64,000 nt of DNA from Planctomycetota bacterium (GTDB lineage Bacteria; Planctomycetota; J058). Positions within the stretch are counted from its first letter, which is position 1. Every line of letters starts with the position of its first letter. The notes under the pieces were generated by a model. It was not told the origin of the DNA, ran no database searches, and saw only the letters and a program-made list of their open reading frames with translations. The stretch is from the NCBI GenBank assembly GCA_023954375.1, contig JAMLIC010000011.1:1-64000 (forward strand). The letters are read 5' to 3'. The position numbers and the translations under genes are program-made. This document shows positions 56,961 to 64,000 of the stretch, piece after piece.

Positions 56961-57137
56961 GTGAACCGCCTCCGGCGCGCCCGGGCGTGGCTGCTGGCGC
57001 CGATCCTCCTGCTGACCGGCTGCAACCACCGGGAGAACCCGTACGGCCCGAAGAAGGCCCCGGCGCTGCACTACCAGGACTGCGCGAACCGCTGCACCGA
57101 GCTGGACCCGTGGGGGCCCCACGTGAAGCGCCAGTGA
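56961..57137 (+). CDS. 58-residue lipoprotein, unknown function
   Basis: GTG start 56961, stop TGA 57135-57137. The N-terminus VNRLRRARAWLLAPILLLTGC is a compact lipoprotein signal with lipobox LLTGC (Cys 21). The mature part is only ~38 residues, with two further cysteines (DCANRCTELDPWGPHV) in a C-x-x-x-C arrangement. It lies between the divergent hybrid kinase gene and the kinase-FHA gene, 45 bases before the latter. I recognise no family, but the signal and clean frame are convincing. Confidence 0.65.
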   Translation: MNRLRRARAWLLAPILLLTGCNHRENPYGPKKAPALHYQDCANRCTELDPWGPHVKRQ

Positions 57138-57169
57138 CGGACCAGGTGAGGCGGGGCACCCCGGCCGGG

Positions 57170-57175
57170 TAGACT
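57170..57175 (+). promoter_or_regulatory. -10-like box TAGACT, leaderless-type promoter of the kinase-FHA gene
   Basis: TAGACT ends seven bases before ATG 57183; no -35 is evident. Confidence 0.4.
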
Positions 57176-57182
57176 GGCGGCC

Positions 57183-59636
57183 ATGTCCCTAGAGGTCGAC
57201 GCCGACGCGTTCTGTCGGGAGGCCGTGCGGCTCGGCCTCCTGGGCACGAGCCTGGCCGAGCGGGCGCGCGCCGCGCACCGCGAGGCGGACCTGGCCATGC
57301 CGTTCGACGAGTTCCTGGTCGAGCAGGGGCTCCTGTCGCCCGAGCAGCGCCTGGCCATCCTCGCCGACGACCCGACCGACCCCGGCGTGCCCCGGGGCCA
57401 GGCGGCCGAGGCGGACCCCGGGCCTCAGCCCGGGGAGCGCCACTCCGGCTGCATCGTCGAGGGCAAGCTCGGCGAGGGCGGGATGGGGACCGTGTTCCTC
57501 GCCCGCCGCGAGGCCGACGGCGCGCGCGTCGTGCTCAAGTTCCTCACCCCGCAGCTGGCCAGCAACGAGAGCCTCCTGCGCCGCTTCCAGCGCGAGGGGA
57601 ACATCCTCGCCAAGCTGGCGCCCAACCCGCACCTCGTGCGCGTCCACGCCGTGGTCGACGCCGGCGTGCGCTCGCACATCGTCATGGAGTTCGTCGAGGG
57701 CAAGGCCCTCGACCAGCGGCTGCGCGAGGAGTTCAGCCTCCCGCCCCTCGAGGCGGCGCGGATCGCCAAGGACGTCGCCCTCGGGCTGGCCGAGATCCAC
57801 CGCGCCGGGATCATCCACCGCGACGTCAAGCCGTCGAACATCCTCCTCGAGGCGAGCGGCACGGCGAAGATCATCGACTTCGGCCTGGCCAAGGACCTGC
57901 GCGCCGACGACGGGATCAGCAAGCCCGGCGTGCGCCTCGGCACGCCTTACTACATGGCGCCCGAGCAGTGGGGCAACCACGTCGTCGACGCGCGCTGCGA
58001 CCTGTTCGCCCTCGGGGCCACGCTCTACACCCTCGTCGTCGGCGAGCCCCCGTTCCTCGGGTCGGACGCCTCCCAGGTGGCGCGCCGCTCCTTGCGCGGC
58101 GAGTACGCCCCGCCCGAGAACATCGCCCGCGACACGCCGCCCGAGCTGTCGCTCGTGATCGCCCAGCTCCTGCAGGTCGAGCGCTCCCATCGCTACGCCG
58201 ACGCGGAGCGGGTGGCGCGCGACCTGCAGCGGGTGCTCGACCGCCAGGAGGTGCTCGTCCCGCGCCTGCTCGAGCGGCGCGGCGACGCGATGAAGCGCCA
58301 CCCGCTCGTCCCGGGCGGGACGTTCTCGGTCGGGCGCGGGGACCACTGCCGGGTCGTGCTCAGGCACCCGTCCGTCTCCGGCGAGCACGCCTTCCTGCGC
58401 CGCGAGCCGCACGGCTACGTGCTCGCGGACCAGGGCAGCACCTACGGGACCTTCGTCAACGACGCGCCGATCGCGCGCGAGGTGGCCCTCCGGCACGGCG
58501 ACGTCGTGCGCATGGGCAAGGTCGTCCTCGAGTTCCGCGACGAGGCGGCGGCCACGGGGCCCGCGCGGCCGAAGAGCCACGTCTCGAAGCACCCCGACCT
58601 CGCGCACGCGGTGTGCGAGCCGATCGCCGACGCCCTGGCCGAGAGCGGCGACCGGCGCGTGGCGCTGCACCTGATCGACCTGATCGCGACCGCCCGTGCG
58701 GGCGACCCGGGCCTGGACCAGGAGCGCGAGGCGCTGCGGGAGCTCGTCGGCGACGCGCTGGTCGAGCGCGCCCTGCAGGCGGTGCAGGCGCGGCGGGGCG
58801 AGCGGCGGGCCTGGGCGGCCGCCCGCCTGCGCGACATGACCGACCGCGACCACGGCACCGACGTCGCGGGCTGGCTCGCCTGGTGGGACGAGGTCCGCGG
58901 CGAGCTGCCGCCGCAGGTCACCGTGAGCGAGCCGCGTCCGTCCTGGGGCGTCGAGGTCGAGCACGGGCTGCCGGGCAACCCGACGGTGTGGCTGCCGACC
59001 GACCCGGTCATCAGCGTCGGCCGCGAGGAGGGCTGCTCGCTCCGCCTCACCCACCAGTCGGTCTCGCGGCTCCACGCGACTCTGTTCCGCTTCCCCCGCC
59101 GGCTCGCCCTGCGCGACGAGGGGAGCCGCTTCGGCACGCTCGTCAACGGCGCGCGCGCGACGCTCGCCATGCTCGGCCCGGGCGACCGGGTCGAGGTGGG
59201 CAGCGTCACGCTGACCCTCCTGCGTCGCGACCCCGCGCCGGTGCGCTCGACGCTCAACACGCGCCTCATCGACCCGCGCTGGTTCGACGCGCTCGAGGCC
59301 CTCGCGCACCCGTCGGTCACCCTGGCCCTGGCGCGCTTCCTCCACCAGGCGGCGCGCCTCGACTGGATCGAGCAGGAGCTGGCCCCGCTGTTCCCGTCGG
59401 GGACGCCGCTGCGCCTCGTGGAGCGCGTCGCCCGCGCCTACCGCGAGCGCGCCGAACGCGCGCGCGAGCAGCTCGAGCGCGCGCTCGACCTGCCGCCCGG
59501 CCAGGGCGCCGCCGGCTGGCGGCAGGCGCTCGCCGAGCGCCGGGCGGGCCTCCCGCCGCAGGTCATGCCGGCCGGCTGGTTCCCGGACGGGCCGGAGCCG
59601 TCGCCCACCACCACCGCCACCCGCCTCGCGGTGTGA
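57183..59636 (+). CDS. Ser/Thr protein kinase with two FHA domains and a helical region
   Basis: 817 residues. A short helical N-terminal region (~5-62, AxxLGLLxxxxAxxAHREADL) resembles a two-helix preface found in some kinases. Kinase ~90-360: KLGEGGMGTVFLA, Lys119, IIHRDVKPSNILL, IIDFGLAK, GTPYYMAPEQ and LFALGATLYTLV. FHA1 (~375-455) is intact: FSVGRGDHCRVVLR, VSGEHAFLRR, GSTYGTFVND. A helical stretch (~465-590) follows. FHA2 (~605-690: ISVGREEGCSLRLTHQSVSRLHATLFR, FGTLVNGARA) is also intact, unlike most second FHA copies here. The C-terminal ~120 residues are helical. Soluble. The stop codon is supplied by the start of a dispersed repeat. Confidence 0.88.
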   Translation: MSLEVDADAFCREAVRLGLLGTSLAERARAAHREADLAMPFDEFLVEQGLLSPEQRLAILADDPTDPGVPRGQAAEADPGPQPGERHSGCIVEGKLGEGGMGTVFLARREADGARVVLKFLTPQLASNESLLRRFQREGNILAKLAPNPHLVRVHAVVDAGVRSHIVMEFVEGKALDQRLREEFSLPPLEAARIAKDVALGLAEIHRAGIIHRDVKPSNILLEASGTAKIIDFGLAKDLRADDGISKPGVRLGTPYYMAPEQWGNHVVDARCDLFALGATLYTLVVGEPPFLGSDASQVARRSLRGEYAPPENIARDTPPELSLVIAQLLQVERSHRYADAERVARDLQRVLDRQEVLVPRLLERRGDAMKRHPLVPGGTFSVGRGDHCRVVLRHPSVSGEHAFLRREPHGYVLADQGSTYGTFVNDAPIAREVALRHGDVVRMGKVVLEFRDEAAATGPARPKSHVSKHPDLAHAVCEPIADALAESGDRRVALHLIDLIATARAGDPGLDQEREALRELVGDALVERALQAVQARRGERRAWAAARLRDMTDRDHGTDVAGWLAWWDEVRGELPPQVTVSEPRPSWGVEVEHGLPGNPTVWLPTDPVISVGREEGCSLRLTHQSVSRLHATLFRFPRRLALRDEGSRFGTLVNGARATLAMLGPGDRVEVGSVTLTLLRRDPAPVRSTLNTRLIDPRWFDALEALAHPSVTLALARFLHQAARLDWIEQELAPLFPSGTPLRLVERVARAYRERAERAREQLERALDLPPGQGAAGWRQALAERRAGLPPQVMPAGWFPDGPEPSPTTTATRLAV

Positions 59637-59822
59637 TCGCGGCTGCGGCCGAGGATGGCGGGCGCTGCGGTGCGTCGAGGGGGGGCGCGGGGCGCGCCAC
59701 CTGACCGCTCAGGCTCGGTCGGCGGCCAGGAGGCCGCCTTCCCTCGCCTTCGCGCCGCATCGCCTCGCCCTCCTCGGCCTCGCCTGAGGCTCTCGCTGCG
59801 GAGGCGCGGCGTCGTGTGCTCG
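59631..59822. repeat. GC-rich dispersed repeat, copy A, overlapping the kinase stop codon
   Basis: It begins GTGTGATCGCGGCTGCGGC, carries a short G run (7 G), the hairpin GGCGGCC-AGGA-GGCCGCC (59721-59738) and a closing CTCGCCTGAGGCTC segment. Copy B at 63666-63873 is almost identical outside the G run. The TGA of the kinase gene (59634-59636) is part of the repeat start, so insertion probably set the present C-terminus. Confidence 0.85.
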
Positions 59823-59840
59823 GGGGCGCCCGGGGGCTGG

Positions 59841-59988
59841 AGCGAGGAGAGGGGGGAGCGAGGAGGGGGGGAGCGAGGAGGGGGGGAGCGAGGAGGGGGG
59901 GAGCGAGGAGAGGGGGGAGCGAGGAGGGGGGGAGCGAGGAGGGGGGGAGCGAGGAGGGGGGGAGCGAGGAGGGGGGGAGCGAGGAGGG
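59841..59988. repeat. 15-base tandem repeat AGCGAGGAGGGGGGG, ten copies
   Basis: Ten units of 15-16 bases, strongly purine-biased on the plus strand. They fill the gap between the convergent kinase-FHA gene and the basic-tailed gene. Not a CRISPR array: there are no spacers. Confidence 0.9.
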
Positions 59989-59997
59989 ATACGGCCG

Positions 59998-61401
59998 TCA
60001 GCGCCCCTTGCCGCGGGCCTTCTTCTTCGTGGGCTTGGCGGCGCGGGCCGGCGGGGCCTTGGCCTTCGACTTCGGCTTCGACTTCGTGGCCGACTTGGTG
60101 GCCGACCTCGTGGCCTTCGCCGCGGCGCCGTTGCGCGCGGCCGGGGCGTCGGGCAGCGGGGCGGGCGGGGAGGCGGGGCGGGAGCGGTGGCCCTGGCGGA
60201 CGGCGTCGAAGCGGTCGATGACGTGCTCGAGCTGCACGATCGCGCGCCCGTCGGACATGGGCAGGAGCGAGAGCTGCTCGTTGACGAGGTCGACGATGCG
60301 CTCCAGCCAGACGTCGATCCCGCGCACGCGGCCCACGGCGACGAAGTCGGCCAGCACCTGCACGGCGCGGTCGATCAGGTAGTTGGCGTACTTGTTCCGC
60401 GAGCGGCGCACGCGCTCCTGGTTGCGCGGCGAGTCGGTCGTCTGGCGCTCCTCGGGCTTGAGGAACAGGACCCGCTCCTCGGACTTCGTCAGGCCGGTGT
60501 CGGCCGGCAGGACCATGCTCGCGAGGTGGCCGGCCTCGTCGACCGAGACGACCACCTTGCCCTGGTGGCCGAGCGCCTCGATCGTGTTCAGGAGCACCTG
60601 CTCGGGGCCGATCCCGTAGCGCTGCGCCTGCCGCCGCACGAACGGCAGCCCGACGAACTCCTCCTCCTCGGGCGCGATGACCCAGGTGTCGTGCACCTCG
60701 CGGAAGAGGGAGTTGATCCGCTCGAGGATCTCGCCCACCACGCCGTCGATCACGTCGAGGTGGTGGCGCAGGACCTTGGCCGAGACCTCCTTGAACAGCT
60801 CGCCGTGGTCCTCGCGGAGCGAGCCGTAGCGCTGCTCGAACTCGCGGATGAGCAGGCGCGAGACCTCCATCCACAGCCGCCAGCGCGGGGCCGACTCGTC
60901 GGCCGCCGACTCGTAGAGCTCGTACTCCTCGCGCAGCTGCGGGTAGCGCTTGAAGGCCCGCTCCCGCAGGGCCGGCGTCTCGTCCTGGCCGGTGAGCGCC
61001 ATGAGCTCCTCGCTCATGCGCTCCTGGAAGGCGAGCGCGTCGCTCAGGCTCGGCCGCGCCCGCTCGGCGCGGTGGAAGCCGTCGGAGTCGCGGTGCGGGA
61101 AGTGGTAGTGGAACTGGCCCTCCTTGCGGATCACCTCGAGCAGGCCGCGGCGCTCGAGGCGCTCGAGCGCCTTCGTCCCCTCCTTGCCCGGGAGGATGCG
61201 CGAGAGCGCCTGGGTGTCGTGGTAGGTGCGCGTGTTGTAGTAGTGCGCCAGCTGGAGGTAGGTGCGCAGCTCGACCTGGTCGAGCTCCATCAGCCAGCGG
61301 TCGAGCCAGTCGCCGCCCAGCTTGACGTCGGTGCGGCCGTCGCGCGGGGGGGCCCTCTTCGGCGTCCTCTGCTCCGTCTTGGCCAGCGTCGCGGTGCTCA
61401 T
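59998..61401 (-). CDS. unknown protein with winged-helix-like N-terminus and histone-H1-like basic tail
   Basis: 467 residues; ATG preceded by GAGGGGAG. Residues ~30-100 look like a winged-helix domain (WLDRWLMELDQVELRTYLQLAHYY ... KALERLERRGLLEVIRKEGQFHYHFP). The middle (~115-400) is long, helical and charged, with LFKEVSAKVLRHHLDVIDGVVGEILERI and RNKYANYLIDRAVQVLADF. The last ~50 residues are Lys/Ala/Pro/Ser repeats (TKSATKSKPKSKAKAPPARA) like eukaryotic H1 or bacterial Hc1/AlgP tails. DNA binding is likely; the exact role is unknown. It is followed (minus strand upstream) by thiL and HU genes. Confidence 0.65.
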   Translation of the reverse strand: MSTATLAKTEQRTPKRAPPRDGRTDVKLGGDWLDRWLMELDQVELRTYLQLAHYYNTRTYHDTQALSRILPGKEGTKALERLERRGLLEVIRKEGQFHYHFPHRDSDGFHRAERARPSLSDALAFQERMSEELMALTGQDETPALRERAFKRYPQLREEYELYESAADESAPRWRLWMEVSRLLIREFEQRYGSLREDHGELFKEVSAKVLRHHLDVIDGVVGEILERINSLFREVHDTWVIAPEEEEFVGLPFVRRQAQRYGIGPEQVLLNTIEALGHQGKVVVSVDEAGHLASMVLPADTGLTKSEERVLFLKPEERQTTDSPRNQERVRRSRNKYANYLIDRAVQVLADFVAVGRVRGIDVWLERIVDLVNEQLSLLPMSDGRAIVQLEHVIDRFDAVRQGHRSRPASPPAPLPDAPAARNGAAAKATRSATKSATKSKPKSKAKAPPARAAKPTKKKARGKGR

Positions 61402-61475
61402 CGCGCTCCCCTCGCTTCGGGGGCCGATGATCCCAGGCCGGAGGGGGAGTTTCCAGGCCGGCCGTGCGCCGGGCG

Positions 61476-62444
61476 TCAGGGCCCGCCGAGGTGGTCGAAC
61501 CCGCCCTCGGCGCCGGCCGGCGCGCCGGCGACCTGCCCCGCCGGGCCGGCCTCGACGCGCCCGATCACGGCGAGGCCGAGCGGCGCGAGGAGCTCGCGCG
61601 GGCCGGCGAGGAGGAGCTCGTAGTCCTCGCCGCCGAGCCAGGCCAGCCGCGCCGGGTCGACCCCGACCGCCGCGGCCAGGGCGGGGTCCGGGCCGGGCAG
61701 GGCGGCGGGGTCGACCACGGCCGCGACGCCCGACGCGCGCAGCAGCCGCGGGAGGTCGCGCGCGAGCCCGTCGGAGAGGTCCATGCACGCGACCCGCGCG
61801 GCCGGGTCGACGGCCGCGAGCGCGCGCGCCACGTCGAAGCGCGGCCGCGGCGCGAGCAGGCGCTCGACGGCCGCCGCGGCGAGCGGGTCGCCCGCCCCGC
61901 GCTCGAGCAGCAGCCACGCGAGCCCCGCCCGGGCGAGGCCGAGCGCCCCGCTCACGCACACGACGTCGCCCGGGCGCGCGCTCGCCCGGACCCGCGCGCC
62001 GCCGCGCGGCACGGCGCCCAGGGCCGAGGTCGAGATCGCCGCGCGGTCGGGGTGCGCGCTCAGGTTGCCGCCCAGGAGCGGGCAGCCGCACGCCGCCAGC
62101 CCCGCCCCCAGCCCCCGCGCCAGCGCCCGGACCGCCGCCTCGCCCAGCCGACGCGGCAGGTGCAGCGACACGAGCGCGCCGAGCGGCGCGGCCCCCTTCG
62201 CGGCCAGGTCGGAGAGGCACGCGCCGGCCGCCTTGCGCCCGGCGGCCTCCCACCCCCACCCGGCGCGGAAGTGGACGTCCTCGACGTGGTCGTCGACCGT
62301 CCACACGAGGTCGTGCCCGGGCGGGGCGCGCAGCACGGCGGCGTCGTCGCCGCCGGGGCCGACGACCACGTGCTCGCCGTTCGTCGCGGCGCCGGCCGCG
62401 CGCGCCTCGGCGAGCAGGATGGGGATGAGCTCGTCCTCGGTCAT
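61476..62444 (-). CDS. thiL: thiamine-monophosphate kinase
   Basis: 322 residues. It phosphorylates TMP to thiamine diphosphate, the last step of cofactor synthesis. Seen: the N-terminal GPGGDDAAVL metal/ATP loop, VWTVDDHVEDVHFR, ACLSDLAAKGAAPLGALVSL, GGNLSAHPDRAAISTSALG, VACMDLSDGLARDLPRLLRASG, and LAWLGGEDYELLLAG near the C-terminus. These are the AIR-synthase-type motifs in the right order. Length is normal for ThiL. It is on the same strand as HU, downstream of a hairpin that probably ends the HU transcript. Confidence 0.93.
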   Translation of the reverse strand: MTEDELIPILLAEARAAGAATNGEHVVVGPGGDDAAVLRAPPGHDLVWTVDDHVEDVHFRAGWGWEAAGRKAAGACLSDLAAKGAAPLGALVSLHLPRRLGEAAVRALARGLGAGLAACGCPLLGGNLSAHPDRAAISTSALGAVPRGGARVRASARPGDVVCVSGALGLARAGLAWLLLERGAGDPLAAAAVERLLAPRPRFDVARALAAVDPAARVACMDLSDGLARDLPRLLRASGVAAVVDPAALPGPDPALAAAVGVDPARLAWLGGEDYELLLAGPRELLAPLGLAVIGRVEAGPAGQVAGAPAGAEGGFDHLGGP

Positions 62445-62472
62445 GGTCCTCGCTCCGGGCGCCGCCCCCTCC

Positions 62473-62507
62473 GGAAACGAGAACGCGCGGGCGTCACCAC
62501 CCGCGCG
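62473..62507 (-). terminator. rho-independent-type terminator after the HU gene
   Basis: Read on the minus strand: CGCGCGGG, an 8-base loop, CCCGCGCG, then a T-rich TTCTCGTTTCC. The stem is 8 bp with a U-containing tail, and it lies 48 bases after the HU stop. It would separate HU from thiL. Confidence 0.6.
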
Positions 62508-62554
62508 CTCATCGAGGTCCCGACCTCCCTCGAGGTCAGGTCACCGTGGAACGC

Positions 62555-62833
62555 TTACTTGAGCTTGCCCTTCAGCGCGCCGCCGGCCTTGAAGGTCACG
62601 GTCTTCTGGGCCGGGATCTTCATGGGCTCGCCGGTGCGGGGGTTGCGGCCCATGCGCGGGCCGCGGTTGCGCACGGCGAAGCTGCCGAAGCCGACGATGT
62701 TGACGCGCTTCTTCTTCAGCAGCCCGTGCTCGAGCCCCTTGAGGACGGCCGTGACCGCGCGCTCGGCCGCGGCCTTGGTCTCGCCCACCTCACCGGTCTT
62801 CTGGATCCACTCGATCAGCTCAGCCTTGTTCAT
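62555..62833 (-). CDS. hup: HU-family DNA-binding protein
   Basis: 92 residues, a standard HU/IHF monomer. Seen: MNKAELIEWIQKTGEVGETKAAAERAVTAVL (dimerisation helices), VNIVGFGSFAVRNRGPRMGRNPRTGEPMKIPA (the beta-arm with conserved G-F-G-S-F and RNP) and TVTFKAGGALKGKL. It is a homodimeric nucleoid protein that bends DNA. The GGGGAAGAAG ribosome binding site is strong, suited to an abundant protein. Codon use is more restricted and A/G-ending than in neighbouring genes, as expected for high expression. Confidence 0.95.
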   Translation of the reverse strand: MNKAELIEWIQKTGEVGETKAAAERAVTAVLKGLEHGLLKKKRVNIVGFGSFAVRNRGPRMGRNPRTGEPMKIPAQKTVTFKAGGALKGKLK

Positions 62834-63089
62834 CTTCTTCCCCTTTGTCGTCGGCCCTGGTCGGGCCTGCTCGGCCTGGGTGGCTCGCCGTCGACGCGAC
62901 GGGCGGTCACCCGCGTCTTCGCCTGTCTCCGGGCCGATCGCGCCCCGTCGGGGCCTTCGTCCCGGCCTGTGTCGCCGGATCGGGGCTCCCCCGCTCTGGC
63001 TGGCGCGAGTCTACAAAGGCTCCCCGACAACTACAGGGGGTTCCTGGCGCGCCAGGCCGCCCTCCGGGCGGCGGGCCGGGCGGCGGCGA
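62834..63089. other. leader region between the HU gene and the AT-rich element
   Basis: GC-rich, no convincing reading frame. A CGCC-GGCG-rich inverted repeat near 63049-63085 (CCGCCCTCCGGGCGG) could form a hairpin. The distance from the AT-rich box at 63090 to the HU start (~260 bases) would give HU a long leader if it is transcribed from there. Confidence 0.35.
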
Positions 63090-63105
63090 CTATAAAAGCT
63101 TATAG
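63090..63105. promoter_or_regulatory. AT-rich palindrome CTATAAAAGCTTATAG, possible divergent promoter element
   Basis: The sequence is an inverted repeat (CTATAA ... TTATAG) in an otherwise very GC-rich gap between divergent HU and cNMP-fold genes. It offers -10-like TATAAG on the minus strand and TATAAA on the plus strand. A better plus-strand candidate for the cNMP gene is TTGGCC (63141) with TATGAT (63166-63171), spacer 19. Confidence 0.4.
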
Positions 63106-63212
63106 ATCCGCCTCTTGCGCCGCGCGCCCCGCGCTCGGCCTTGGCCCCCCCGCCCCCCGCGGGGCTATGATCCGGCCGCCCCGACCGGCGCCGCGGCGGG
63201 GCGGGCGGGCCG

Positions 63213-63668
63213 GTGGACATCGAGTCGTTGCGGCAGAAGATGCTCTTCCTCGGGCTGAGCGACGCGCAGCTCCAGGGGATCGCGTCGGTCGTCCGGGCCC
63301 GCACCTTCCGCCCGGGGGAGGTCGTCGTGCGCCGCGGCCAGCTCGACGATGCCCTCTACGTGATCGAGAAGGGCTCGGTGGAGCTGCGCGCGCCTGCCCC
63401 GGACGGCGCCGAGCGCGTGGTCTCCGTGTTCGAGAAGGGCAGCTACGTGGACGAGGGCTACGCCGGCGACTTCTTCGGCGAGTTCTCGCTCGTCGACCTC
63501 GAGCCCTGGTCGGCCACCGTCGTCGCGCGCGAGCGGACCGTCCTCCTCGAGCTCAAGCGCGACGACCTCTACGAGCTCTTCTCGCGCGACGTCGACCTGC
63601 AGATCGGCGTCGTCCTGAACATCGCCCGGGTGCTGAGCCGGCGCCTGCGCCTCCGCAACCGCCGGTAG
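63213..63668 (+). CDS. cyclic-nucleotide-binding-fold protein, no output domain
   Basis: 151 residues from a GTG. It is a single cNMP-binding beta-barrel: FRPGEVVVRRGQLDDALYVIEKGSVEL, the phosphate-binding cassette GDFFGEFSLVDLEPWSATVVARE, and the closing helix region FSRDVDLQIGVVLNIARVLSRRLR. In cAMP-binding members the cassette ends R-(S/T)-A; here the Arg is replaced by Trp (EPWSAT), so canonical cAMP binding is doubtful. No DNA-binding domain follows, so it resembles the CRP-fold modules that regulate partners by contact. The stop TAG directly abuts the dispersed repeat copy B. Confidence 0.82.
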   Translation: MDIESLRQKMLFLGLSDAQLQGIASVVRARTFRPGEVVVRRGQLDDALYVIEKGSVELRAPAPDGAERVVSVFEKGSYVDEGYAGDFFGEFSLVDLEPWSATVVARERTVLLELKRDDLYELFSRDVDLQIGVVLNIARVLSRRLRLRNRR

Positions 63669-63873
63669 TGTGATCGCGGCTGCGGCGGAGGATGGCGGGC
63701 GCTGCCGTCCGCCGGGGGGGGGGGGGGGGGGGGCGCCCCCCCCGCCCCCCCCGCCGCTCAGGCTCGGTCGGCGGCCAGGAGGCCGCCTTCCCTCGCCTTC
63801 GCGCGGCATCGCCTCGCCCTCCTCCGCCTCGCCTGAGGCTCTGGCTGCGGAAGCGCGGTGAGGTGTGCTCGGA
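63666..63873. repeat. GC-rich dispersed repeat, copy B
   Basis: It begins TAGTGTGATCGCGGCTGCGG just after the cNMP gene, with a long G run (20 G, 63714-63733) followed by C runs, then the same GGCGGCC-AGGA-GGCCGCC hairpin (63770-63787) and closing CTCGCCTGAGGCTC. Outside the G/C-run part it matches copy A closely. The G run is the only part that varies. Confidence 0.85.
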
Positions 63874-63971
63874 GGCGGTCCGGCCGTCTGCCAGGACGGC
63901 CGGTCGCGTCGCAACACGCCAGGTGGACCATCAACGGTCCGTCGAGGACCGGGAGGCTTGACACAGGGTGT

Positions 63972-64000
63972 CTCGGTCGGCGGCCAGGAGGCCGCCTTCC
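63972..64000. repeat. GC-rich dispersed repeat, copy C (cut by the window edge)
   Basis: The last 29 bases repeat CTCGGTCGGCGGCCAGGAGG and the rest of the hairpin found in copies A and B, so a third copy begins here only ~200 bases after copy B. Confidence 0.8.

Noticed and set aside
56770..57159. Upstream extension of the ethylene-receptor-like kinase to an earlier start at 57159
   Set aside because: The extra 130 codons are Arg/Ser/Gly/Pro-rich with no family similarity and overlap the small lipoprotein gene on the other strand. GTG 56769 gives the N-terminus expected for bacterial ethylene receptors.
59841..59988. CRISPR array
   Set aside because: The 15-base units are contiguous with no unique spacers and no cas genes nearby.

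Overview
The window is about 64 kb of very GC-rich DNA (visually well above 70% G+C; not computed) from a bacterium with a large, signalling-rich genome. Six Hanks-type Ser/Thr protein kinase genes (one with two kinase domains), many FHA domains, HEAT repeats, secreted squalene-cyclase-like repeat proteins, He_PIG lipoproteins and degenerate protease- or caspase-like proteins together suggest Planctomycetota, with Myxococcota the main alternative. No rRNA or tRNA gene was seen, so the phylum is an inference.

Layout. 1-5 kb: the tail of an unknown gene, a membrane protein, then a housekeeping run (leucyl/arginyl-tRNA-protein transferase, a DUF2383-like four-helix protein, a small membrane protein, Sua5/TsaC). 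5-10 kb: a PEGA/pseudo-caspase lipoprotein overlapping a transmembrane Ser/Thr kinase, followed by hemF. 10-15 kb (minus strand): a tightly packed five-gene operon of GMC oxidoreductase genes, a Ser/Thr kinase and an FMN reductase. 15-16.6 kb: an orphan phage-tail-hub (gp27/late control D) protein. 16.7-24.4 kb (minus): an FHA / dual kinase / FHA / FHA operon with 4-bp overlaps, and downstream a HEAT-repeat membrane protein that shares an apparently undescribed helix-strand repeat with one of the FHA proteins. 24.8-31.2 kb: a GH67-like lipoprotein, citrate synthase, a prenyltransferase-repeat protein and an LpoB-like lipoprotein. 31.2-37.1 kb: the aerobic benzoyl-CoA (box) pathway, with boxR divergent from boxC-boxB-boxD. 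Two candidate BoxR operators lie across the core promoters, and no boxA is present. 37-44 kb: a kinase-FHA protein, a DCC-family protein, a methyltransferase, glycogen synthase and a large membrane protein. 44-48.4 kb (minus): PiT phosphate transport with its DUF47 partner, then an active HtrA-like protease translationally coupled to an inactive paralogue. 48.8-50.9 kb: a degenerate group II intron just after the stop codon of a GAF-Fis regulator. 52-57 kb: paired lipoproteins, a YkgJ-type protein, a response regulator and a hybrid histidine kinase with a complete ethylene-receptor (ETR1-type) copper-binding sensor. 57-64 kb: a kinase with FHA domains, a basic-tailed winged-helix-like protein, thiL, HU and a cNMP-fold protein.

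Between genes there are three families of dispersed repeats: CACCGAGG/CCTCGGTG hairpins (four copies), AT-rich AGCTAAA hairpins (two copies), and a GC-rich element with a GGCGGCC-loop-GGCCGCC hairpin that abuts stop codons (two copies plus the start of a third). Many genes carry a TAnnnT box only 6-9 nt before the start codon, which suggests frequent leaderless transcription. The strongest candidates for new biology are the shared helix-strand repeat in the FHA/kinase region, the bacterial ethylene receptor, the box-pathway regulatory region and the active/inactive protease pair.
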